A stretch of 64,000 bases of DNA from Lineus longissimus. Lineage: Eukaryota > Nemertea > Pilidiophora > Heteronemertea > Lineidae. Below the pieces are notes generated by a model. The model had not been told where the DNA came from and searched no databases. It saw only the letters and a program-made list of their open reading frames with translations. Each line of letters begins with the position of its first letter. Within the stretch, counting starts at the first letter, position 1. Location: assembly GCF_910592395.1 (NCBI RefSeq), contig NC_088313.1, forward strand, positions 14,400,437 through 14,464,436, given 5' to 3'. This document shows, piece by piece, positions 42,601 through 54,600 of this stretch. The position numbers and the translations under genes were made by a program.

Positions 42601-45600
42601 AAATGTTGCATTCTTTTATTGCTCTGCACAGCATTAGGTGCGAAGGTCTTCTGCCTCTTGAACAGAATATCAGACACACCTGAAGGTCTTTGGTGTGTCT
42701 CACCTATACAATACTAGTCAATGATAGACTAAAACCAGTTTTCACCCAGGCAGTCAGCATAACCGATTAGTTAAAGGGTGTAGCTCATGGTTGAATACCA
42801 TTGAAGGGGTTGACTACCTGGAACAGTTTACAAACTTTTAATCTCAGGTCTTTCAAGAGCAATGCACAATCTCTGGGTTCTCCCCAAGATCAAACCAGCA
42901 GTGTGTACCTCTAGGCTATGTGGCATCTCATGATTTCTGAGAGAGGGTGCGTTACAGCCCTGCGAACAAGTACACTTTTAGACTAGAGTACTCTTACTAG
43001 TCTTAGTACTCTTACCAGTCTTAGTACTCTTTTTGACCAACGTTTATGAAAATAGTACTCCTTGACTGCTGTATTCTGCAAAGGAAAATGCATTAGGAGT
43101 GCACATTTGATGTTGGTAAAAATCACTAGAATACGCCTAAATTTGGAAAATTTAGCTGAAAATAACATACTCCCAAGTCCAGTTGAAATACTATTTGCTA
43201 ATTTTTTGGGTTGGCAGGTTTTGCTGTTGGCCAGGTGATTATTCTCCATCCCAGTGCTTTAACTCTGGCATCTCTTCTGGTCGACAGATCTCGATGTATC
43301 TGTATACGGATGCTGGTTCACGCTGATAAATGATGACTTCATCTACATCTCCTGCCGCATCCAATTCATGTTGACAGTCGCGCAAGTACAGCGCATGCAC
43401 AAACCTCTTCATATAACTTGCGACCTTGGCACACTTTGGAAGGTCGAGCTTGTGTCCGGCCAACGCACTCACCTTTGGCATGAAGTACAACGGGATGAAT
43501 CCCTGCAACAGACTCTCCTCAACCTCGTCAAACACTTGGCACACCATTTGGCCGAGACTCAGGTTGGATCCTAGGAAGTATTCGACATTTTTGAAGAAGA
43601 TCATCTTGAGCATGTAGCTGGTGATGTACTTGCTAACGTTCTTTGGCCATGAGCCCTTGTCTGTTATCATGATCCGACAGACGTCTGGGTTCCGTAGACA
43701 TTTCGCCAGGACATAGACGTCCTTCACTCGACTTTCTAGATGCTGCATGTGCAAAGTTTCAAGGTGAGGAAAGGATATTTTCCACAGGGACTGGAGCTGT
43801 TCGTGGGTGTACTGCTTGGCCAACTCGCCGCTTGCATGGGGTGGCTTGGGAACGAGGTAGTAGCCACACTGTCGCAGTTCCTCGTGACTCAGGAGCCACG
43901 TACGGTTGATTCCGCCTTCTAGCCACTTGCCCTCAACATGAAGACTTGGCACAGCATCCACCGAAATCGTGACGTGACAAGTTTCTTCAAACTGTGCCTG
44001 CCATTTCATCTCAATGGGTGACGTTGCCTTCCTGTTCGAGTCTTTGATTAGCTCACTGGCGGGCTGTCTAAGCGTCAAGGAACTTCCGTCAAAGTAGCAT
44101 CTTGAATGAGGAGCAAAGTGAAATTTTCTGAAAAAATCAAGGTGAAAGTCTTTGCTCCCCTCCTTGAGTCTGTGCTGTGTTTCGTCAGAGTAGTAAACAT
44201 AGTCATGCCCGGCTCCTTTTATTTTGTGTTGTTCTGTGCTTGTAAGTGTGGCTATCTCAATGAGGAAATCCATTTCATCTGGTAAGCCAACCTTCGCGCC
44301 CTCTCCCGCACTTCCACAGTTCACTATCTTGGAGAATAAATTGGTCTCTGTGCCAATCTGCATCATCGCCAAGCGAACTTGTTTGTCGATTTCAGTACTC
44401 TTTGGATGAGGTATGCTCCGTACGTTTCCTATACCTGGGGTGTTGAGCAAGGCCTCCATACTTAGGTGGAGCAGGATCGGTATGAAATCATTGCCGACCT
44501 CGACGATCACTTTCTTGGCAGTTCTCGTCTCGTGCAGTGTGTGATAGTCGACATATGGTGCGAGTGGCAGCAATTCAAATGGTACTTCACCAGATGAATT
44601 GAGTTCATCGACATCACTCCCGTCGATAATCAACAACCGGACTATCTCCAGTTCTCCACGGTGGCAAGCTGCATGGAGATTGGAGAAGGTGTGCGTCAAG
44701 GTTAAAGTTTTTGCAGCGTACAGTGGCTTATGAGTAACATTATGCCCACATTCTCTATTCATACCAAGCGTGAGCAGCATGTAAAATATATCTGAACTAA
44801 CATTTAGACTGATCGCGTCTGTTAGCAGTGTATATGATAGAAATGGCTCTGTGGGAATGATGACCCCAAGTCTGTCAGCAATTTGTCTTGCATTCTCATT
44901 AAAAAGATGTTGTATGTTGCCGTACAGTATTCGAGCGGGGAGAGGGAAGCCTGCCTTAAGCAGTGACAACAGTGCTTCGCTGTTGTTCATATGTATCGCC
45001 GTGCTAACGGCATTCAGTCTCAAATAATCTGATCCCAGTCGTGGATTCGCCCCGCACTTAAGCAAACACTCAACCATCTTGGTGTCGTCGAGTTGTAGCG
45101 CCACCATTAAAGCTTCCGTACCAACGATTTGTTCCACGTTTGGTTTCGCACCATGTTGGATCAGATATTCTAGAATATCTGGTGTATCTAAAGTGCACGC
45201 GCATTTCACCGGCTCCCCTATCCCCTTGATCATGACTGCACTCATGCTTGCCCCAAGACGGCATAGGGTCTGCACCATCACCGTGTCTGAACGCTCTACA
45301 GCTAGAAAGAGTGGTCTTACCAATTCCAACTCTGAATTCACATCGGCCCAAAATTCCACCAAAATTTTAACCATACTTTCATCGTGCTGCTTTGATTTGA
45401 GGAGCTTTTGCAGGAGGAATTGGCGGAGGATATTCTCACCTCTGCTTGCTGTCATATTCAGATTTGCACCCAAGTTGACCAATAACGCAGCCATGTCTGC
45501 ATCACCTCGAACCACTGTGTCATGTATGATAAGGAATCTGTCAAATGTAGTGTTTATGTCGGCCCCAATTGTGAGCAACCATGCCAGAGATGAGAGCAAT

Positions 45601-48600
45601 GTGTTGAAGTCATGTCGTTGTATGTACGAGTAGCTGTTACGGAGCAAGTGTGTCAAGGCTGTCACACCGAGCACGACAATTTCATCATCAGCTCTGAAGC
45701 CAAGTTCAACAAGTCCCTTTACCATTTCTCGATTACTGTTTCTAGCTGCAAGAATCATCGTACCAATCCTTTCGTCATATTTGGCGTTCACGTCTGCCCC
45801 ACATTGCCCCAAGTGGGACAGCATCGCCATTTCGTTTTCTATCAGCGCTGTCATTATTGGTGGCTGATTTGTAACCCACTTGTATCTGACGTCAACCCCA
45901 TGCCTGACCAGACAGTTGAGTATGTCAGGTTTGTCCAACAGAACTGCTTCATGTATTGCATGAGATATGGTAAAGGGTTTGTTGAAATCAGCTCCAAGCT
46001 GTGCTAAACATGTAAAAATACCAAAATCATGAAACTTATCTACTGCAGCATGGTTAACTAATGTCATGTTATAAATAGTGCAAGTGTTCGTATCTGCCCC
46101 GTTTTCAAGCAGAGTTTCTACAATATCAGTGTTTCTTGATTGTATTGCAGCATGCACTGGTGGAACAGTAATATAGCAAGCATTAACGTCTGCTCCTGAG
46201 AGAATTAAATGTTTCATCACGTCTTTCTGTCCCTGTTCCATTGCCAAGAACAGAGCTGTACGGGCAGTGATTAATAACTCCTCATTCCCGAAAGTTTGTT
46301 CTCTGTATAATCCAAGCTTCGCCAGCGCCTTCACTGCAGGGACGCTTTCCACTCGAATCGCCTCATGTATGGATGTCACGTTTAATTTATACTTTGCGTT
46401 TACGTCTGCTCCTAATTTTAACAAACAGTCGACCAGCTGTATTTTTTCCTTCTCGACTATATTCTTCATTACCAGCGATAAGGTTTCATTACCTTCAAGA
46501 AGCCTGGCCCGGCAATCATCGGAGAGTAGTGGAAAATTGTCTCGCAGGGCAGTCTGCATCATGAATCCAGTTGTGTGGCTCGACAGGGCATGGTGTAATG
46601 GTGTCCAATGGGAACGATCACTTGCATTAATGTCCGCCCCTAAACCTACTAAATGTTCAATCATTGATTTCTTGTTGTAGTGTGCGGCATAGTGTAGGAC
46701 AGTTCTCCTTCTGCTGTCCCGGAAGTTTACACTGATTTTCTCGACTAACCTTGTGACTTCTGATACGTCGTGCTTCACCACAACGGCGTCCCACAATTCC
46801 TCAAAGATCTTGGCCATTCTGTAACCTACACACCCTGATGAATCAGTTCCCCAGCTTGCCGAGAATAAAGCTGGCCTGACAACCTGCTGAGCAGGGCAAC
46901 CTGGGAAAGTTTTTCCAAAACTTTAGAAAATCTATGTTGTCGGAGTCTTTTGTTGACAAATCACATTTCCTTGCGGTAGTCAATTAACAAATGGACTGAA
47001 TATCCTGAGTTATGATGTCATGACGGCACTTTTCCAGGGGCGAAGGAGTGTCCACTGGGCGTATAAGTCTAGCGTCAACACAACCCATCACATACATGTA
47101 CCGTAGTATAATCCAAGTCTCCATTGAAATTGATAGATTTCAATAACTTGGTCTATTCACTTGTGCTAACACAGTTGCAGAAGTGTTTCAAATCAACTGT
47201 CAGGACCAAAACTGCATAATCCTTGAAAGTGTTAAATTGTGGGTAATATTTGAAAGAAATGCCTATCCTCAGAGACTCTTTGGGTAGCTGACATGACTGG
47301 TAAAATAACCACAGCTACCTTCCCATATCATGTTGTTTGGATTTAACGCCCCCAAGATAAAAATCTATGTCACAGTGAAGATAGACCACTTGACATAGGA
47401 AGTTGGCCAACTGACAGAATTTACCGAGCAGTGTTGCCTGAGAAATTGTGTGCATCACAAGAAAAACAGCCAGAATGTGGTTATTCCTAAATGTACTAAA
47501 ATGAACTCAGAACATGCATAGGGTGAAGTCAGGTTGACTTTGACAAACGGGCGCAGAAGTGGGTTTTTAGCTGTCCATCCTTTCAATAGCACGGCATGTT
47601 ATACAGGGTGGTCCAGAAAAAACGCAACCTGATACTTCCACTACCAGGGGGTTAAAACCATTGATACTAGATGAGGAATCTTTCTAGAAGAAGAATGATA
47701 TAAAGATCGACCGATTCTGTTTAGTAGTTTTTGTTGTAGAGACTCAAGGTTGGAGTCCCTTAGTGACTGCTGCTCTGACCAAATTCAACCGTCTGTATAT
47801 GAAGAAAAAAGTTTCGCCACCTATGCTATTAGGATGCAACTAACTACCAACTATCCCGGAGTGCGTTTTGCATGTCTAGAGAGGGTGCGACCAAGTGCTG
47901 GTGAATATGTTAGATGGGCATGATGTGTCATGCACGCCACCCACACGATATGGGACCGTGCACATGACGAGCTATGTACGTCACCCGCAGCGTAGGAGTT
48001 TAGAATGTTTTGCTAACAATTCTGCCGCCATTTTTTCAGGGATTTGCTCAAGTGGTTTCCGGTGCTCTGACCGAATTCAATCGTCTCTACCACATCAAGA
48101 ACTCGGAACCGCAGGGCGGGTTCTTCTCAGCGATCACAAGCATGGTGAGTTGACACACCCTCTTTTCTCAAATGTTTCACAGTATATCACGCTCTTCCTA
48201 CACACTAACATTTCACCTAATTCACCGCCCAGCCTCGTCCCAATTCATTGTGTGCCTCCGCCAATTCCTGACGCAAGGTTGGATTGTAACTACGTTTTCA
48301 TTGCCCTGACGAACTAAAAAAATTCGAACATCATATAGAGGGCAAAAAATAACATTAAGGCCATAGGAATGATTAATCCTGTTTACCGTCCGAGTGATTT
48401 AAAAAGATGATGAGGCTTTTTTTCATTTTTAGCTCACCTCTTAGCAGAGGTGAGCTTATCCCATACCGTGGCGTCCGTCGTCCGTCGTCGTCGTCGTCGT
48501 CGTCGTCGGCGTCGTCGTCGTCGTCGGCGTCGTCGTCCGTCGTCCGTTAGCAGGGCACGTTTCGTAACTGTTAGAGCTATTGAGTTGAAACTTGGTACAC

Positions 48601-51600
48601 ATGTACCCTTATGTAATGACACCTTGGAGACCAAGTTTCGGTCCGATTCGTTTCATGGTTTCGCCACCAGGGGGCCAAACATTAAAAGTGAAAATATGCA
48701 ATATCTCCCTTAATAGTAGTCGGGAAATTTTGAAAAAAATATGGTAGGTACTTCTAGCAAAGGTGCATCATATATCCTCCGGGTTTTTGAGTTGACCTCC
48801 TTTTCAAGGTCACAGAGGTCAAATGGTGTAAATTGGCCGTTAGGATGTAACGATGGCACGTTTCTAAACTGCAATGACTATTGATACCAAATTTGGTACA
48901 CATTTACCCCTTAGTCAGGTGATCTCAGGGACCGAAGTTTGGTCCAATATGATTCACCACTTGACCACCAGGGGGCAAAATCCAAAAACCTTAAAAATGT
49001 GATTATTCCTTAACTTCTTGCCCGATTGCCACCAATTTGATATCATGGGTACATCTAACCACCATACAGTATATGTCACACAGGTTTTTAATTTGACCTT
49101 CTTGTCAAGGTCACAGAGGTCAAATGGCGTAAATTCGCCGTTAGGCCGTAACTATGGCACGTTTCTTAACTGCAATGACTATTGATCACAAATTAAGTAC
49201 ACATGTACCCCTTGGTCAGGTGATCTCAGGTACTGAAGTTTGGTGCGATCTGATTTGCCGTTTGGCCTCCAGGGAGGGGGCCAAATCCTAAATTCTTCAA
49301 AATGCCATTATTCCTAGTAATGACTTGCCCGATTGGCACCAATTTTATATCATAGGTACATCTAATTCTAACAACCATTCAATGTGTCACCCGGGTCTTC
49401 TTTGATTTGACCTACTTTTCAAGGTCACAGAGGTCGAATGTACTGTAAATTGGCCATTTTGGGGAAATTGTAATTGCTTGGACCTACATCAAACCTAACA
49501 CTACATGACACAATACCATGCTCTTTATCCATCTTTCCTCCACATGAGGTGAGCACAATGGCCCTGGCCATTTCATTCATTATTCATTATCGGTTTACAG
49601 TCTGATTTACTGGTCAAAACATGGGATTCAGCAAGTTCCAGTAAATGGAAATCAGGTCGGTCATCAACATGAGGCATTGAAAAAATGTCATTATTATGAT
49701 GAAGAGCCTACCCTGCTAAGTTTTTATTGTGTTTTTCAATCATTTAGGGTAAAGATGAACCACTGGAAAGATTATTTAAATAAAAAAATGATGGCAACAA
49801 TAAAATAAATAGATTTTTAAAAAAATAATGAAATATTTCATGTTCGCTCAGAACCCATGCGGGAGGTGGACGGTAAACAGGATTAATAATTCCCATGGCC
49901 TAATTTTGATGGTAGAATGTAGGTTACAGATTCTAATAGGAAGGAGTATTTGACTGTCATATTCCAAGGACATTTCAACATGATGAAGTTTTAACTGGTG
50001 AACCGGCAATGAGGAACCGACGCGATTTATCCGCCGCGTGGCGCTGCAATCGATCATACCAAAACTCTCCATTTCCAATGCATTATCATATTATTTCTGA
50101 GCTCGAAAACGATCGCTTATTTTCGACCGATTTCGGCGACGTTTGCATCTTCCTGTTTTAAATCTATTGAGCTATCAGTTTCTTAAGATAATTTTGCGGA
50201 AAATATGCGCGATGCCAGTTATTGGGCACGTTTTCTGTTGTTGAAATCCTGTGCAAAAATGTACGCAATGGTTTCCCGTGATTGACCTCATGCGACGTCA
50301 ACAGACCAGAAAGTGACGTCATGGCGTCAGAAGGTACGATCAATTGTGGCGCCGCCACTGGCATTTATCTTAACGCCGGTTCCTCATTTGTTTTAATTTC
50401 ACCCCTCTTCAGTTTTATGTGATGTTTATTCCTTTGACTGTGGAGGACGAACCAGTGAGTACGGAGACAGCGACACTCTTATTTTGGTTCACTTATTTGT
50501 GGTTTCCATTTCTCCTGGCCTTGTTCAGAAAATTTCCCGGTGACTGAAGCTATAAATAGGTTGTGAGAATGCATGACGCAGTGAATAAAGCCAAACTTTA
50601 AAAATACGAGACTTGCCACTGACAGCGCTCGCCATGCAAAAAAGGCATTTTCAGGTCCGGTATACTTTTTCTCACGTGACAAATTGAGTATTGCGTGACG
50701 TCATGGATAGTGTCAAAAATACAATGATCAAGGTTTGACTTGTCTGACTAAAGAGAGTTTCTGAACAAGGAAATATTACTTGTTTTGTGGGTTGCTCAGT
50801 AGTTTTTCAACCACTGTTTTTATGCAGTTACTGTCTTTTGAGGATTTATCATTTTCTATAAAGCGCTGTTTAATATTTTGAGCTTGCTGTTTAATACATT
50901 TTAGCAAGAATTTCTTCAAATTTTCCTTCATGCAATTTGGTACAGAAGTTATTTCAAGTTTCTTTTTAAATTTGGCTCGGTGTCTGTTTTGGTTAATGGG
51001 CATGATGATTTCCTGAAAATCTTTTGCGCACTTTTGAAGGGTTCAAATTCATCTCATCACACAGAAACTCTCCCACCTCTTGGTCTCAGTCTCACTGGAT
51101 GAATAGTGTTCTCTTTCTTCTTCTTCTTCAGCACTTGGTGGTGTTATTTTCCATCGAGTGTTGCTCCTTTGTGATGAGCATGTTTACTTGCCACTATGGT
51201 TACGCGTGCAGCAGTCGGGTTTATATGCCTTGTGCCACAGTCTTCGACCAGAGGTAGAGTTGAGTGGATCTTTTGCTTGCCTTGGCGTGGACACTACATG
51301 TTGATACAAGGAACCTCGGTTTTTATGTCTTATTTGAAGAACTCTGTGAAGAGCCAAGAATTTTTTACTATCTGGTAGCGCTCTGCACTCCTGGCTTTGG
51401 TAACCAGATCTCAGACTAAATTCTGCTCTCTGTGACATCAATTTGTCTTGAGGTTTGACATCATTTAGTGTGAAGCTCTTCAAAGTAATCATATTTTTGT
51501 GGATATATTTTAAATGCAGATATCTTCTCAGAAACCATCTTGACAGATTATACTTTTATTGATAAAAGATCCTTTGGCCATGGAATCAGTAGGCAGCGCA

Positions 51601-54600
51601 CCATTGCGTAACAATGAAGGTGGTACGTCTCATGTAGTCACATGATTGGCCTATTCATCATCTCACATGGACCTTGTGAAGGATCATTCTATATCTGCCA
51701 ACAATCGTTTCTATTTGATCAGTACACCATATTGTTCATGGGAGAGAAAACGAAAATTCCAGATTTTATTTGCAACTATTGTGATAAATTCAGCAATTGA
51801 ATTCCAAAATTATTTTCATTATAATAACTTGTTATGTGTAAATTAAATTCTAATGGAACGTTTTAATTATTTTTCCCTTTGTTTTATAATTTTTTCCTCA
51901 CTTTTTGATAAAAAGTGGGTAATGTGCATTCTTGATAAAAGGTGGCATGGTTACTCTATTACCTGATTGCCACAGGTGGTGGTGTTGATTTTATAACAAG
52001 GGACAGCAAGGTGTCATGTTATTGTAATAAGTTGATAATTTTTACAGTTAATTGTTTCAATAATTCTTACTTAACCCTTTCCTGCACACTTGTAATTGAA
52101 AATTCTATTCGTGGGAACCCACATTTATGATTAAATGTTGACGGACGTGTTGAATACTGCAGCTTTTCTAGAACCTCTCTATTAAGGACACCATTTAGAC
52201 TGATCAATGACGTCCCTAATAGAGAGGTGTCCTGATTATAGAGGTTAATTTTAGTGGATATGTCAGGTTTTGAACCAAAACCAATATCCTTATTAGAGAG
52301 GGTATCCATAATAAAGAGAGTGATCTTGATAGAGAGAGTGTCCTTAATACATGGAGTGTCCCTCATATAGAGGTGTCCCTTACATGGGGGTGTCCACTAA
52401 GAGGGCTTCCACTCTACTAGTATCTGGTGGCGATATCATGTTCAAAAACAGTCAGTAGTAGTTTATTTGTTTATTCATTTATTTGTTCATTTGTTTATTT
52501 GTTTGTTTTACAGGTTGGAAGTATGTTTGTGGGTGAAGAGAGTTCAGTCGAGGCTGTGAAGTAAGTCATGTAGCATTGTTATGGGTGTCTACAAAACCAA
52601 GACCCAAGACCCAAGACCTACAAAACCAAGACCCAAGACCGAAGACCTACAAAACCAAGACCCCCACCGACAAAACCAAGATCTACAAAACCAAGACCCA
52701 TCAACATCTTGGGTCTTGGGTCTTGGTTTTGTAGGTCTTGGGTCTTGGGTCTTGGGTCTTGGGTCTTGGGTCTTGGGTCTTGGTTTTGTAGACACCCGCA
52801 TTGTTATCGATTGCAGGAAATAAGATATATCGTTATTATGTAGGTCATGGCTATTTGGACACTAACTCCATCTGGTGGAGGTATAAGGAACTAAGAACTA
52901 GCTCCAGGGTTTTGACACTGGGGTACCGGTACGACTTTGGTACCAGTACGACTTTGGTACCAGTGATCTCAACTGGTAGCTTTTCTCCACCGGGACCAAA
53001 TGCGGTGTTCTTGATTGAGAGGGTGTCCTTGATAATGGGGTGGCCACTTAGGGAGGTTCCGCTGATTTGCTCTCGATTTATTTCTAGGGCGAATGATTCC
53101 ATATTACTGGCACTTTATGAAGCTGTCCACCTCAACAGGAACTTCATCACAACTTTAACGCACGTGAGTACCAAACCTCATCTTCACCTCAATCGAAGAG
53201 ATTCGACGATTTTCCATCGTAATTTTCACAGGGATTTCGCACCATTGGAGAAATGTCATGATAAACGACGCAGCACAAGCTCCAGATGAACTGTTGCAAG
53301 TAGCGTCATCATGACGCCCCGTGTTTGACACATACATTTTGATAGCATATCCTGCACAAAGTCATCATTTCCTGGAGCGGTTGTGGTCAGAATGAATTTT
53401 TGAATGGGTTGATTTACTGTATTCTTCCTGCAGTCACACACACCATCCACACCAGCCACGCCCCCGTTGTCACCAACGTTACCCAAGCCGCCAACCCCGG
53501 ATGGATCCAGTGGCGCGAACCCACCAACATTCGACCCGAACATCGTCACAGAACCAGCTAGTCAACCCACAAACCTTCTCGTCACTTTCATTGAGTATAC
53601 GTCTATAGTCATGCAGGACACGAAAGGTACAGTATTCCCGATGGAGGGTGAATCCGTGTGGCTATTCTGGGGGAGACTGACCTCCTTAGACCTGTTGGGC
53701 AACCAGTCTAGGGGAGAAAACTCTGAAATCAAACCGGGAGGTCTGGCCTTGTCAGCCGGGAAAGGCAACCATGGAGGCGGAGCACACAGGCCATACTGGC
53801 ATCTAACTGGGTGCGCTAGATGCAACAGCCAATAAGGCCTGAGAAACGGTCTTCAGAATTCAGGAAAATAAGAATAGTTCACCAATTTTGATATACATGT
53901 AAGTTCTTTGATGTCGCGTCAAAATATTTATGATAGATTCTAGCCATAGATCGATAATGGATCATGGTAGATACGACCATTGGTTCCATCTACATGTTCT
54001 TAGCTTTATACCAAAGTAGTGTAGTCAACTAGGTACAGGCGCTGATATGCTAGTCAAGAAAATTAAAGAAAAATACTTACTTACCTTGCCTTTATATATA
54101 CATATTTAGCATTTTGTTTCTTATTTTTCAGACACAACAAGATTTAAGAATGCCAAACTCTGTTTAATCATACTGACGTGTATAACAGAGGTAGGTTGGT
54201 TAATTAGCATACCGTAGTGTCATTTTATGTACCGCTCTGCTAGGTTGACTCCTAATTGTTGGATATGGTACTTAATATTGCTTGATTGCGATTAAACTCT
54301 TCAATTACTATAATAATATGATGTTTCAATCATAACCTCTTCAGTCTTTCTTGTTGTTATTTCCCTTCCAGGACCAGTACGCCAACAGCCTGATGCATGA
54401 TGTCAACATGAACTTCCGTGTGCCAATTCATAAATTGGTAAGTTGAGAAAATCTTTTTAACTTGGTGTGTGTAACATAGCTGAAAGTTTTCCGGGAATTC
54501 CTGGATTTCCCAGAGTCATCTATATTATCAAGTTTTTCTTTTCTCCTTTTCAGCCAATGAGACATAGAAAAGTAAAAGTGGATGTGCGACCTCCTTCCAG

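Noticed and set aside
43239-46817. Bacterial or viral contamination explaining an intronless ankyrin gene
   Set aside because: It lies between correctly spliced ARMH3 exons in one contig, the Mab-21 domain is an animal family, and the codon and A/T content resemble neighbouring exons.
48434-48713. Arg-rich open frames on both strands
   Set aside because: They are translations of the (GTC)n tract inside a dispersed repeat.
52581-52823. Open frames across the hexamer palindrome on both strands
   Set aside because: Low-complexity translation of tandem units, inside an ARMH3 intron.
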